From Bin87 sp965203855 (GTDB lineage: Bacteria > Chloroflexota > Dehalococcoidia > Lucifugimonadales > UBA3495): 64,000 nucleotides of DNA. Shown here piece after piece: positions 49,327 through 57,889 of this stretch. The notes under the pieces are model-generated. The model ran no database searches. It was not told the origin of the DNA and worked only from the letters and a program-made list of their open reading frames with translations. The translations under genes and the position numbers were made by a program. Position 1 is the stretch's first letter; each line of letters starts with the position of its first letter. The stretch is from assembly GCA_965203855.1 (NCBI GenBank), contig CBDBDN010000005.1:1054001-1118000 (forward strand), in the 5' to 3' direction.

Positions 49327-51606
49327 ATGACCACCGCCGCTAACCAGGTACTTTCCAATGTGGAGTACGCAGTAGTCGGCAAGCGCCCCGTGCGCCCCGA
49401 CGGTGTGGACAAGGTAACCGGACGCGCTCAATACGGCGCCGACCTGAACCTGACCGGCCTGCTCCACGGGCGCATTCTCCGCAGCCCCCACGCCCATGCC
49501 CGCATCAAGTCGGTTGACATCAGCAAAGCCGCCGCCTTTCCCGGCGTCCGCGCCGTCGTTACCGCCGCCGACCTGCCTTTTGCGGGAATGACCAAAGAGC
49601 AGCTGGGCAGCGACTATAACCGTTTCAAGTTTCTCAGCGACAACTTCCTCGCCAGCGACAAGGCGCTGTACCGGGGCCACGCCATCGCCGCCGTCGCCGC
49701 CGACAACGCCCATACCGCCGAGGCCGCCCTGTCGCTGATCAATGTTGACTACGAGCCGCTGGAGCCGGTCATCGACGTGCGGGCGGCGATGCAGGACGGC
49801 GCGCCGCTGCTCCACGACGACCTGCTGCACACCTCCGCAATGGGCGAAGTATCCGAAAAACCCAGCAACATCGCCTCTTATATGAAGTTTGAAAAGGGCG
49901 ACGCCGCTGCCGGTTTCGCCCAGGCCGATGCCATCGTGGAGCGCGAATTCACTACCGCCTCCGTGCATCAGGGCTACATTGAGCCGCACAACGCTACCGC
50001 CCACTGGCGCGCCGACGGGCAAATCAATATCTGGTGCAGCACGCAGGGCGCTTTCGTCGTCCGCGCCAACACCGCCGACGTGCTGCGCGTTGACATTTCC
50101 AACCTGCGCGTTACCCCCATGGAAATCGGCGGCGGCTTTGGCGGCAAAGTGGCCTTCTACCTGGAGCCGGTAGCCGCTCTGCTGTCCCGCAAATCCGGCG
50201 CCCCCGTCAAGGTTCTGATGAGCCGCACCGATGTATTCGAGGGCAGCGGCCCCGCCCCCGGCAGCTGGATGCGCGTCAAAATGGGCGCCAGCCGCGCCGG
50301 CAAAATCACCGCTGCCGAAATTGAACTCGCCTTCGAAGCCGGCGCCTATCCCGGCTCGCCCGTGATGCAGGGGGCGACCTGCGCTTTCGCCTGCTACGAA
50401 CTGCCCAACGGCAAGGTTGAGGGCTATGATGTAGTCGTCAACAAGCCCAAAACCGCCGCTTACCGCGCCCCCGGTTCGCCCCAGGCCGCTTTTGGCGTGG
50501 AACAGGTCGTTGACGAACTCTGCCGGCAGCTGGGCGCCGACCCGGTGGAGTTTCGTCTCAATAACGCCGTCAGCGAAGGCTCTCGCAAAGTGGAAGGCCC
50601 GGTATTCCAGAAAATCGGCCTGGCCGAATGCCTGGAAGCCGCCCGCCGCCACGAACACTATCAGACCCCGCTGGAGGGCCGTAATGTCGGGCGCGGCGTC
50701 GCCGCCGGCTTTTGGATGAACCGCGGGTTCCATTCCAGCGTCAACATCACCGTCAACCCCGACGGCACCGTCAACCTCATTGAAGGGTCGGTGGACATCG
50801 GCGGCAGCCGCGCCTCTATCGCGCAGCAGGCCGCCGAAACCTTGGGCATCGCCTACGAGGACATCAAGCCGCAGGTCGTGGACACCGATTCCATCGGCTA
50901 TACGATGGTAACCGGCGGCAGCCGCACTACCTTTGCTACCGGCTGGGCCGCGATTCTGGCCGCCGAGGATGTCAAGTCGCAGATGGTAGAACGGGCGGCG
51001 TCCATCTGGGATGTGCCGGCCGACGCAGTGCAGTACGACGACGGCGTCATCCGTCATCAGTCCGAGGAACTGTCCTTCACTTTCCGCGAACTGGCCCGCC
51101 AGCTCTACACCACCGGCGGCGGCATCACCGGCACCGCCAGCCTGGACCCCGCCGGCGAAGGCAACTCTTTCGGCGTCCATCTGGTGGATGTCGCCGTTGA
51201 CCCCGACACCGGCAAAACCGAAATCCTGCGCTACACCGCCATCCAGGACGCCGGCAAAGCCGTGCATCCCAGCTATGTTGAGGGACAGATCCAGGGCGGC
51301 GCCGTGCAGGGCATCGGCTGGGCGCTCAACGAGGAATACTACTTCGGCGGCAACGGCCAGATGCTCAACTCCAGCTTCCTGGACTACCGGATGCCCACCT
51401 CGCTGGACTTGCCGATGATTGACACCGTGATTGTGGAAGTGGCGAACCCCGGCCATCCCTACGGCGTGCGCGGCGTCGGCGAAGTGCCAATCGTACCCCC
51501 GCTGGCCGCCATCGCCAACGCCGTCGGCCAGGCCACCGGCCAACGCCTAACCAGCCTGCCCATCACCCCCGGCAGCGTACTGGAAGCGGGGTGGAACGGG
51601 TCATAG
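49327..51606 (+). CDS. Molybdenum hydroxylase large (molybdopterin) subunit (CoxL/XdhA-like)
   Basis: The 759-residue protein starts at ATG 49327 after AAGAGGTGA. It has the N-terminal VGKRPVRPDGVDKVTGRAQYGADLNLTGLLHGRILRSPHAHARI, EIGGGFGGKVAFYLEP for Mo-pterin and the conserved TAAYRAPGSPQAAFGVEQVVDEL. The C-terminal GVRGVGEVPIVPPLAAIANAV has the catalytic Glu of the family. AYRAPGSPQ replaces the CO-dehydrogenase loop (VAYRCSFR), so CO is not the substrate; a xanthine/aldehyde oxidoreductase-type reaction is likely. Normal length. Confidence 0.92.
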   Translation: MTTAANQVLSNVEYAVVGKRPVRPDGVDKVTGRAQYGADLNLTGLLHGRILRSPHAHARIKSVDISKAAAFPGVRAVVTAADLPFAGMTKEQLGSDYNRFKFLSDNFLASDKALYRGHAIAAVAADNAHTAEAALSLINVDYEPLEPVIDVRAAMQDGAPLLHDDLLHTSAMGEVSEKPSNIASYMKFEKGDAAAGFAQADAIVEREFTTASVHQGYIEPHNATAHWRADGQINIWCSTQGAFVVRANTADVLRVDISNLRVTPMEIGGGFGGKVAFYLEPVAALLSRKSGAPVKVLMSRTDVFEGSGPAPGSWMRVKMGASRAGKITAAEIELAFEAGAYPGSPVMQGATCAFACYELPNGKVEGYDVVVNKPKTAAYRAPGSPQAAFGVEQVVDELCRQLGADPVEFRLNNAVSEGSRKVEGPVFQKIGLAECLEAARRHEHYQTPLEGRNVGRGVAAGFWMNRGFHSSVNITVNPDGTVNLIEGSVDIGGSRASIAQQAAETLGIAYEDIKPQVVDTDSIGYTMVTGGSRTTFATGWAAILAAEDVKSQMVERAASIWDVPADAVQYDDGVIRHQSEELSFTFRELARQLYTTGGGITGTASLDPAGEGNSFGVHLVDVAVDPDTGKTEILRYTAIQDAGKAVHPSYVEGQIQGGAVQGIGWALNEEYYFGGNGQMLNSSFLDYRMPTSLDLPMIDTVIVEVANPGHPYGVRGVGEVPIVPPLAAIANAVGQATGQRLTSLPITPGSVLEAGWNGS

Positions 51607-51724
51607 GCCCGTCCGGACGGATCGTCGGAACGGTATAATCCGGCAAAATGCGGCTGCCCGGCCGCCGTAGCCAACGGCAGCCTGGCAGCCGCACTACGCT
51701 TTGCGCCGCGGGGGATATGACAAG

Positions 51725-52501
51725 ATGACCAAGTACCGCCTTTATGTTGACGAAGTAGGCGATACCGGCCTGAAGCGCGTCACTCATCTTGACCATCGGT
51801 TTTTGAGCCTCACCGGAGTGATAGCCGAATCCGACTACGTGCGCCGCCGCATCCATCCCGAATTAGAAGCAATCAAGGTTCGCTATTTTGATTCCCATCC
51901 CGACGAGCCGGTAGTTCTGCACCGCCGGGAAATGGTCAACGGCCGACGGCCCTTCCAAGCCCTGGCCGACACGGAGACCAGGTCGGCGTTTTACGCCGAT
52001 TTACTTGACCTGATCAGCGTTTGGGATTACCGGATAATCACCGCTTGCTTGGACAAGCAGGCGTTTGTGGCAGCCGGCCTCCCGGCAAATAGCGATCCTT
52101 ACCAATACTGCTTGGGGGTACTCGTTAGAGAATTCGGGGATTGGCTGTACCAATGCGACGCAAAAGGCGATGTGATGATCGAAGCCAGAGGTGATAGAGA
52201 GGATAAAGAACTGAAAAGATATTTTCGTACCTTGTATCACGACGGCGTTGCGCCGGTTTCCGACCGGAAACTGCAAAATGTGCTTACCAGCCGGGATGTC
52301 AAAATTTCCCCCAAGGAGAGCAATGTCAGCGGTTTGCAGGTCGCCGATTTAATCGCTCTACCCTCCCATTATGATCTCTTGAATGAACGCGAGCTGTTCT
52401 ACGGTTCGTTTTCCCCTATGATGCGGCAAGTCGTCGCCGCGCTGTCCGTTAAACACCTCCGTATTTCGGGCAATGACCACAGCCGGCGCTTCCTGCCATA
52501 A
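51725..52501 (+). CDS. DUF3800 domain protein
   Basis: The 258-residue protein (ATG 51725) starts with YRLYVDEVGDTGL, the DE motif of DUF3800, and continues HRFLSLTGVIAESD, then LDLISVWDYRIITACLDK, a DGV-type loop, and NVSGLQVADLIALPSHY. The family is an RNase-H-like fold often near phage defence or mobile elements. Catalysis is unproven. It ends 4 bases before a terminator. Confidence 0.88.
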   Translation: MTKYRLYVDEVGDTGLKRVTHLDHRFLSLTGVIAESDYVRRRIHPELEAIKVRYFDSHPDEPVVLHRREMVNGRRPFQALADTETRSAFYADLLDLISVWDYRIITACLDKQAFVAAGLPANSDPYQYCLGVLVREFGDWLYQCDAKGDVMIEARGDREDKELKRYFRTLYHDGVAPVSDRKLQNVLTSRDVKISPKESNVSGLQVADLIALPSHYDLLNERELFYGSFSPMMRQVVAALSVKHLRISGNDHSRRFLP

Positions 52502-52505
52502 AAAA

Positions 52506-52525
52506 GAGGCCCGCAAGGGCCTCTC
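52506..52525 (+). terminator. Intrinsic-type terminator after the DUF3800 gene
   Basis: AGAGGCCC (52506-52513), loop GCAA, GGGCCTCT (52518-52525). An A6 tract precedes and a short pyrimidine run follows; it could act on either strand. Confidence 0.7.
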
Positions 52526-52685
52526 TCCGGCGGCTATACGATCCGCCCCCCTCCGCTAAACGGATTGCCTGTATCCTAACCGTCCCAGCCTATCTTGTCA
52601 ACCGCCCCGCCATCCCGCTGGCGGTGGCAAGCCCCATTGCGCTATAATAAGGCTAAGCCTGATGCCAGCGCAGGGAGCAGCTCCA

Positions 52686-53012
52686 ATGACTACCGGCTAC
52701 GTCGCAAAATCCCTTGAACTGCAAATCGCCGACCTGTTCCAGCGCAAGCTGGAGGAAAAATTCGGCGACTTTATGTCCTTCGGCCCCATCCGCGTCAAAG
52801 AGCGGGATGACCTGAACGGCGAACTGTATCTGCACGTCTACATCGTCTGCGACGGCGACTATGACCGGCTGGACTACTACTGGACCGGAATCCTGAGCAG
52901 TCACTTTAAGCCGGAGCTGCGCGCTATCGGCGTAACGCAATTCGTCCTCCATTCATTCATTGACAAGAGCGAATGGCCCTGGTTCAGCAAGGCGGAAGGC
53001 TTTGATTGCTGA
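52686..53012 (+). CDS. Unknown protein, first gene of a HEPN pair
   Basis: The 108-residue protein starts at ATG 52686 (MTTGYVAKSLELQIADLFQRKLEEKFGDF). An alpha/beta pattern follows (FGPIRVKERDDLNGELYLHVYIVCDGDYDRLDYYWTG), and it ends with KSEWPWFSKAEGFDC. No nucleotidyltransferase GS-x-x-x-D-x-D motif is present, so it is not a standard MNT antitoxin. The next gene opens in its last codons, a sign of coupling. Confidence 0.65.
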   Translation: MTTGYVAKSLELQIADLFQRKLEEKFGDFMSFGPIRVKERDDLNGELYLHVYIVCDGDYDRLDYYWTGILSSHFKPELRAIGVTQFVLHSFIDKSEWPWFSKAEGFDC

Positions 53013-53478
53013 CGACCTGCTGGACATCGCCCGCCGACTGGCGCAAGGCAATGGCAGCCAGCCCCCAAGCCAGACCGACCTGCGCCGCGCCGTCAGCAGC
53101 ATCTACTACGCTCTGTTCCACGCTATCGCGCAAAGCAACGCCGATACCCTGGTCGGCGATGACCCACTGCATCGCGACCAGTCGGCTTGGCGTCAGGCTT
53201 ATCGCGCTTTAGATCATGGCTATGCCCGGCAGCGTTGCCAGCAAGCCGTTAACAACCCAAGATTTTCAACCCCCATTCAAAGACTGGCCGATTACTTCAT
53301 ATCTATCCAGAGACGCCGCCATCGTGCGGACTATGACCCGGATGTTAATTTTGCCCGGCATGAAATACTGCCCGCCATCACTGAGGCCACCCAGCACATC
53401 GCCGCCTTACGCGCCACTCTAACCCAAGAACGCCGCGCCTTTGCCGTGCACATCCTGATGCGCGAGCGGCAAGACTGA
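53002..53478 (+). CDS. HEPN-domain protein
   Basis: I choose TTG 53002 (MIADDLLDIARRLA), with AAGGCGGAAGG upstream; it overlaps the previous stop by 11 bases. The 158-residue protein has DLLDIARRLAQGNGSQPPSQTDLRRAVSSIYYALFHAIA, the HEPN helix pattern, and IQRRRHRADYDPDV, where R-x(3)-R-x(1-2)-H-like residues could be the RNase site (R-x(4-6)-H). It is a probable toxin or RNA-binding protein; the first gene would be its antitoxin. Inference. Confidence 0.72.
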   Translation: MIADDLLDIARRLAQGNGSQPPSQTDLRRAVSSIYYALFHAIAQSNADTLVGDDPLHRDQSAWRQAYRALDHGYARQRCQQAVNNPRFSTPIQRLADYFISIQRRRHRADYDPDVNFARHEILPAITEATQHIAALRATLTQERRAFAVHILMRERQD

Positions 53479-53571
53479 ACCACCGACACCCGGCAATAGC
53501 CACCCGTCCGTCCATTTACCCGGGATTCACCGATTGACACGACCGCCCCCGCTGCGAATGGAGGCCAACCA

Positions 53572-54120
53572 ATGCAAATTGACCTTGGCAACGACTGCCA
53601 AATCCGCAGCTTCCGCCCCGACGACGCCCCGTCCCTGGCCCAATACACCAACAACCGCAAAGTCTGGCTCAACCTCCGCGACGCCTTTCCCCATCCCTAC
53701 AAGTTGGAGCACGCCGCCGCCTGGATCCGCATGGCAGGCCGCCAGTACCCGGAAGTCTCTTTCGCCATCGCATCCGCCGCCTCCTCAACCGCCTCCTCTG
53801 CCTCAACCGACGAAGTTATCGGCGGCATCGGCCTGGGCCTGCAAACCGACGTCAACTATCGCTCCTCCGAAATCGGCTATTGGCTGGGCGAACCCTTCTG
53901 GGGACGCGGCATTGCCACCGCCGCCCTCTCCGCCCTCTCCGACTACGCTTTCGCCCACTACGACCTGATACGCCTGTTCGCTTATGTATTTGAGTGGAAC
54001 CCGGCGTCAATGCGCGTCCTGGAAAAAGCCGGCTATACTTACGAAGGCCGTCTCCGCAAAAGCGCCACCAAAGACGGCAAAACCGTTGACCAGCTCCTGT
54101 ACGCCAAAGTCCTGGAATAA
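53572..54120 (+). CDS. GNAT acetyltransferase
   Basis: The 182-residue protein (ATG 53572, after GAGGCC) has CQIRSFRPDDAPSLAQYTNN, EIGYWLGEPFWGRGIATAALSALSDYAF and RLFAYVFEWNPASMRVLEKAGYTYEGRLRKSA, typical for RimJ/RimL-like GNAT. The stretch SAASSTASSASTDE (about residues 65-80) is a low-complexity insertion in the first half. Substrate unknown. A small gene follows 4 bases downstream. Confidence 0.88.
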   Translation: MQIDLGNDCQIRSFRPDDAPSLAQYTNNRKVWLNLRDAFPHPYKLEHAAAWIRMAGRQYPEVSFAIASAASSTASSASTDEVIGGIGLGLQTDVNYRSSEIGYWLGEPFWGRGIATAALSALSDYAFAHYDLIRLFAYVFEWNPASMRVLEKAGYTYEGRLRKSATKDGKTVDQLLYAKVLE

Positions 54121-54124
54121 TCCA

Positions 54125-54604
54125 ATGCCCGCACTGCCCAAATATCGGCCCGCAGTCATCATGGCTGCGCTGATTGCGTTGGCTGCCCTGGCAACGTTGG
54201 CCTTGGCCGGCTGCTCCGGCGGCGCCGGAGATATGAATAGGTCGGCCGGCGCCGCTAATGCCGGCAGCAGCGCCGCAGCCACAACCGTCCCTGGCGCCGG
54301 CTCGCCGTCCAAATCCCGGCAGGGCGAAATCACTTTCAACGCCCGCTGCGCCATCTGCCACGGCGCCAACGCTGTCGGTACTGCTGCGGGGCCGCCCCTG
54401 GTGCATCGCATCTACGAACCGGGGCATCACCAGGATTTCGCCTTTCATAACGCCGTCCGCAACGGCGTAACTGCCCACCACTGGCAGTTCGGCAATATGC
54501 CGCCCCTTCCCGGCGTATCCGACAGCGATATTGAGGCCATCATCTGCTATGTGCGCGAACTCCAGCTCGCCGCCGGCATCTACCAGGGCGCCAGCCCCTG
54601 CTGA
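54125..54604 (+). CDS. Cytochrome c, lipoprotein type
   Basis: I start at ATG 54125. The 159-residue protein begins with a lipoprotein signal (MAALIALAALATLALAGC), a Ser/Ala/Gly linker and then a class I cytochrome c domain: GEITFNARCAICHGANAVGT (heme motif CAICH) and later NMPPLPGVSDSDIEAIICYVREL with Met axial ligand. It is membrane-anchored outside and may carry electrons for a terminal oxidase or dehydrogenase. It is 4 bases from the GNAT stop. Confidence 0.87.
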   Translation: MPALPKYRPAVIMAALIALAALATLALAGCSGGAGDMNRSAGAANAGSSAAATTVPGAGSPSKSRQGEITFNARCAICHGANAVGTAAGPPLVHRIYEPGHHQDFAFHNAVRNGVTAHHWQFGNMPPLPGVSDSDIEAIICYVRELQLAAGIYQGASPC

Positions 54605-54658
54605 CGCCGGCCCGCTGCCCGGCCCTAATCATCGGCAGAGGCGCATACTTTGATTATT

Positions 54659-54725
54659 CCGTCATTCCGGCGCAAGCCGGAATCCATCCTCGTCCGACGC
54701 ATTCCGACTTTCGTACTAATGACGG
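54659..54725 (+). repeat. Short MITE-related palindromic element
   Basis: CCGTCATTCCGGCGCAAGCC opens a 66-base segment closing with a degenerate ...CTAATGACGG. It has the same end sequences as the 96-bp units but a shorter, different interior, between the cytochrome c and sulfur-carrier genes. Confidence 0.55.
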
Positions 54726-54784
54726 TTTGCATCCGAATCGCCAAAACTTTACTCCGTTAGCTCCCGAATGCAGGAGGTGAACCC

Positions 54785-55051
54785 GTGCCCAAAATTTTCG
54801 TCCCCACAATGCTCCAATCCGCTACCGGCGGCGTCAAAGAAGTGGATGTGGACGCCCGCAATGTGCGCCAGGTCATTGACCAGCTGGATGAAAAATTCCC
54901 CGGCATCGCCGCGCGCCTCATTGAGGACGGCGACATCCGCCCCAACCTGGCCGTAGCCGTGGACGGCGAAGTCGCCCGAATGGGTCTGCTGGAACGCGTC
55001 GGCGCCGCCGCCGAAATCCACTTCGTGCCGGCTATCGGCGGCGGTAGATAA
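54785..55051 (+). CDS. MoaD/ThiS-type sulfur-carrier protein
   Basis: GTG 54785 follows AGGAGGTGA (54773-54781). The 88-residue protein has a beta-grasp pattern: KIFVPTMLQSATGG..VDVDARNVRQVIDQLDEKFPG, and DGEVARMGLLERVGAAAEIHFVPAIGGGR. The C-terminus has GGG followed by Arg, so the last Gly-Gly would need proteolytic processing or be used internally, as in some MoaD-like carriers. It could supply sulfur for molybdopterin, thiamin or a cysteine pathway. Confidence 0.85.
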   Translation: MPKIFVPTMLQSATGGVKEVDVDARNVRQVIDQLDEKFPGIAARLIEDGDIRPNLAVAVDGEVARMGLLERVGAAAEIHFVPAIGGGR

Positions 55052-55127
55052 TGCGCCCGTCCGTTTGACCCCGCAAGCATCGGCGGCTACAATAACCCCA
55101 TCCCAACCTTGCCGCCGGCACCTACCT

Positions 55128-55745
55128 ATGACCACGCCAATAACCCTGCCCGACGACCCCTTTGCCGCCTGCCCGGTTGACGCAAGCCCGCTTCACGCAA
55201 ACCCGGGCGCCGCCGCCTTCGTTGCCGGAGACGCCCCTGCCGCAGAGTGCGCCACGCCCCAGGCCGGCGCGTTGGCAGTATCTGCCGGCGGCCTGGTGTT
55301 CCGTGAATGCGACAGCCGGATTGAAACCCTGCTCTGCGCCCGCAGCCGCTCCGCCTGCTCCCATTCCGCCGATCCCCCGGACAATGCTCCCCTCAGCTGG
55401 CGCCTGCCCAAAGGCACCCCCGAACCCGGCGAAACCATCGAGCAGACCGCCCGCCGCGAAGTACAAGAGGAAACCGGCGTCCGCGTCAATGTGCTGGCCC
55501 CCATTGCCAGCATCCGCTATTGCTTTGTCGGCCACGCCGACGGAATCCGCTACGACAAAACCGTCTATTTCTACCTGATGGAACCCACCGGCGGCAACAC
55601 CGCCGACCACGACGCTGAATTCGACATCGTAGAATGGCTGCCCTACGACGCCGCGCTGGAACTGCTGGAATACGACAACGAGCGCAATGTGCTGGCAGAG
55701 GCGCTGCCCCTGATTCAAGCCTATCAAGGCGGCGGGCCGGCATGA
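55128..55745 (+). CDS. Nudix hydrolase
   Basis: I start at ATG 55128 (MTTPITLPDDPF). The 205-residue protein has the Nudix box GTPEPGETIEQTARREVQEETGV in full (G-x5-E-x7-R-E-U-x-E-E-x-G-U) around residues 103-125. A roughly 65-residue N-terminal extension precedes the domain. It hydrolyses a nucleoside-diphosphate derivative; the substrate is not told. Its stop overlaps the next ATG (ATGA), so the two are cotranslated. Confidence 0.92.
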   Translation: MTTPITLPDDPFAACPVDASPLHANPGAAAFVAGDAPAAECATPQAGALAVSAGGLVFRECDSRIETLLCARSRSACSHSADPPDNAPLSWRLPKGTPEPGETIEQTARREVQEETGVRVNVLAPIASIRYCFVGHADGIRYDKTVYFYLMEPTGGNTADHDAEFDIVEWLPYDAALELLEYDNERNVLAEALPLIQAYQGGGPA

Positions 55746-56380
55746 CCGCCAAGCCGGACATCGTCCTGCAAGGGGTCCGAGTCGTCCTGCGCGGCAAGCG
55801 CGTGGCGGACGCCGAAAAGGACTATATCTGGCGCAGCGACCCCGAAATCGCCCGCCTGGACGCTGCCTATCCCATCACCATGAAATACGACCGCTACCTG
55901 AAGCATTTTCAAGACCAGCTCCGTATGCCCACCCCCGGTTCCGCGCACTTCGGCATTGAAGTCGCCGGCGGCAAGTACATCGGCAACTGTATGTACTACG
56001 ACCTGGACAGCATCTCCAAAGAGGCCGAACTCGGCATCGTCATCGGCGACAAAGACTATTGGAGCGGCGGCTACGGCTACGACGCTGTCGTTACCCTGCT
56101 GCGCTATATGTTTGAGGACATGGGGTTGCAGCGCGTCTATCTGCATACCCTGGACTGGAACCACCGCGCCCGGAAATGCTTTGAGCGTTCCGGGTTCAGC
56201 GCGGTGCGCCCGGTCAAGCGCCTTTCCCACAACTTTATCCTGATGGAAACCCGGCGCTGCGATTGGGACGCCGCCGCCGCAGAACGCCTCGCCCGGCGGC
56301 AGCGCTACCTGGACCAGCACGGCGGCATCCCCATCGTCGGCGCCGACGCTGCTACTGCCGCCGCAACCGCCGTCGCCTGA
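55742..56380 (+). CDS. GNAT acetyltransferase, second in the Nudix operon
   Basis: The 212-residue protein (ATG 55742) has IVLQGVRVVLRGKRVADAEKDYIWRSDPEIARLDAAY, AELGIVIGDKDYWSGGYGYDAVVTLLRYMF and RVYLHTLDWNHRARKCFERSGF. The G-x-G-Y-x-x-x-A acetyl-CoA motif is good. The end is Ala/Thr-rich and probably disordered. The neighbour Nudix gene suggests linked use, but no pathway is evident. Confidence 0.88.
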   Translation: MTAKPDIVLQGVRVVLRGKRVADAEKDYIWRSDPEIARLDAAYPITMKYDRYLKHFQDQLRMPTPGSAHFGIEVAGGKYIGNCMYYDLDSISKEAELGIVIGDKDYWSGGYGYDAVVTLLRYMFEDMGLQRVYLHTLDWNHRARKCFERSGFSAVRPVKRLSHNFILMETRRCDWDAAAAERLARRQRYLDQHGGIPIVGADAATAAATAVA

Positions 56381-56470
56381 CCGCCGCCGTCCGTTCCGCC
56401 GCCGTCGCCTGACCGCCGCCGTCCGTTCCGCCGCCGTCGGCCGGCGCAAAATGGCGGCATTACGCCGGAC

Positions 56471-57190
56471 TTATCCGCCAGCGGCTGCCCGCGCCGCTGC
56501 AATGGTAATGTCCCCCGTGTACAGCGCCCGCCCGATTATCGCCGCCTCCGCCCCCGTCGGAACCAGTTTTACGATATGCGCGGCGGCGCCCACCCCGCCG
56601 GCCGCCAGCACTTTCAGCCCGCTATCCCGCGCCAGCGCCGCCGTCGCCGCATAGTTCGGCTCCTCCAGCGTCCCGTCCCGCGCAATGTCCGTGTACAGCA
56701 GGCGTACTACGCCCAGCTCCGCCATCCGCCCGGCCAGCTCCGTGGCCGTTACCGCCGCCGTTTCCGTCCAGCCCTGAATGGCCACCATCCCGTCCCGGGC
56801 GTCCAGCGCAACTACTACCCGCTCGCTGCCGAACCGACCGCACAGCTCCGCTACCAGCTCCGGGTTGGCCACGGCGGCAGTGCCGACCACGACGCGGGCC
56901 GCGCCGGCGTCAAACAATGCTGCGGCGGTATCCACGCTGCGAATCCCGCCCCCAACCTGCACCGGAATCGTCAACGCCCGCGTGATGGCCGTAATCGCCG
57001 CCAGGTTCGCCGGATTGCCGCTGTGCGCCCCGTCCAGGTCAACAATATGCAGCCGCTGCCCCCCCTCGGACTGCCACTGCTCCGCAACCGCCAGCGGGTC
57101 GTCCGAAAACACGGTTTCCCGCGCGTAATCCCCTTGATACAGACGCACACAGTTGCCGCCGCGCAAGTCAATTGCCGGAATAATCTCCAT
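56471..57190 (-). CDS. hisA: Phosphoribosylformimino-AICAR isomerase
   Basis: The 239-residue protein is a (beta/alpha)8 HisA: MEIIPAIDLRGGNCVRLYQGDY with the first catalytic Asp, HIVDLDGAHSGNP, IPVQVGGGIRSVDTAAALFDAGAARVVVGTAAV, then VVVALDARDGMVAIQGW and RLLYTDIARDGTLEEPN with the second catalytic Asp (TDIARDGT). It is the histidine pathway isomerase. It is separated from hisH by repeats and other genes; other his genes are outside the window. Confidence 0.95.
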   Translation of the reverse strand: MEIIPAIDLRGGNCVRLYQGDYARETVFSDDPLAVAEQWQSEGGQRLHIVDLDGAHSGNPANLAAITAITRALTIPVQVGGGIRSVDTAAALFDAGAARVVVGTAAVANPELVAELCGRFGSERVVVALDARDGMVAIQGWTETAAVTATELAGRMAELGVVRLLYTDIARDGTLEEPNYAATAALARDSGLKVLAAGGVGAAAHIVKLVPTGAEAAIIGRALYTGDITIAAARAAAGG

Positions 57191-57211
57191 TGATGCTGCT
57201 CTCCGATAAAG

Positions 57212-57586
57212 TCAGGGCGCAAGCGGGCCGATGGTAATTGCGCCGTCGTAGGCGATTGCGGCAGTGAGCAAGTTGCCCAGCAAAAGGCCGACGCCGATTA
57301 GCGGCATCCCTTCGGTTTCAACAATCTGTACTTCAATTCTGTTCCCATTCCAGAGCATAGACCCATGATAGGTGTCAAACGATTCTATGGCATCGTTGGC
57401 CATCGTAAATTCGATAGCTTCTCCCGGAGCCAAGCCTAGACGCCTGATCCAATCGGATGGCAGGGTAAGTTCTCCGTTGAACCCGGTGTCAATAGCTGCT
57501 TCCAGCCGGTAAGTATGCCCGTTCTGATCCAGGATATAGACGGGTACGATGAGATCTAAATCCCGGCTGATATATCCGTGAATCAT
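57212..57586 (-). CDS. Retropepsin-like aspartic protease, clan AA
   Basis: The 124-residue protein has LEAAIDTGFNGELTLPSDWIRRLGL, the DTG(F/A)-type active site, then VQIVETEGMPLIGVGLLLGNLLTAAI with a final D(G). Single-domain retropepsin-like proteins function as homodimers. Two catalytic loops (IDTG and IGVG-like) are present. It is coupled to the upstream gene with a 4-base overlap. Substrate unknown. Confidence 0.78.
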   Translation of the reverse strand: MIHGYISRDLDLIVPVYILDQNGHTYRLEAAIDTGFNGELTLPSDWIRRLGLAPGEAIEFTMANDAIESFDTYHGSMLWNGNRIEVQIVETEGMPLIGVGLLLGNLLTAAIAYDGAITIGPLAP

Positions 57587-57861
57587 GCCGTCCCCTTGGT
57601 CGGTTTGACCAATCCTCTAAAACGATAAACCGTCGGATACCCAATCCTGACGCTGTACGGGATAGCATCGGGCCGCCGGGCCAGCAAATCCGCCGTTGCC
57701 TGCCCCAGCCGATACGGATGTATCGCATAGTCCCCGGTCGCAATGTCCAATACCAGATATTTCCCCTTTTCCTGCGGCTCCACCAGCGGACGAATCCGGG
57801 TTTCGTACATTGCCTTCCCCGCCGCTTTGCGCTCCGCATCGTCCATCTTTTCAGCAGTCAT
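57583..57861 (-). CDS. Partner protein of the retropepsin-like gene
   Basis: The 92-residue protein starts at ATG 57861 with a strong AAGGGGGA. It contains RIRPLVEPQEKGKYLVLDIATGDYAIHPYRLGQATADLLARRPDA, a basic/acidic mixed helix-strand pattern and a small hydrophobic end. The widely occurring pairing of a small acidic/basic protein with a clan AA protease resembles toxin-antitoxin organisation, which is inferred only. Confidence 0.62.
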   Translation of the reverse strand: MTAEKMDDAERKAAGKAMYETRIRPLVEPQEKGKYLVLDIATGDYAIHPYRLGQATADLLARRPDAIPYSVRIGYPTVYRFRGLVKPTKGTA

Positions 57862-57889
57862 AGCAAATCCCCCTTGCGCGTGTCGTCAA

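Noticed and set aside
49210..51543. 777-residue open frame on the minus strand
   Set aside because: It is the antisense of the CoxL-like gene, which has full family motifs and normal length; the opposite frame is His/Gly-rich without a family match.
49327..51606. CO dehydrogenase (form I) assignment
   Set aside because: The form I active-site loop AYRCSFR is replaced by AYRAPGSPQ, so only the general molybdenum hydroxylase family is claimed.
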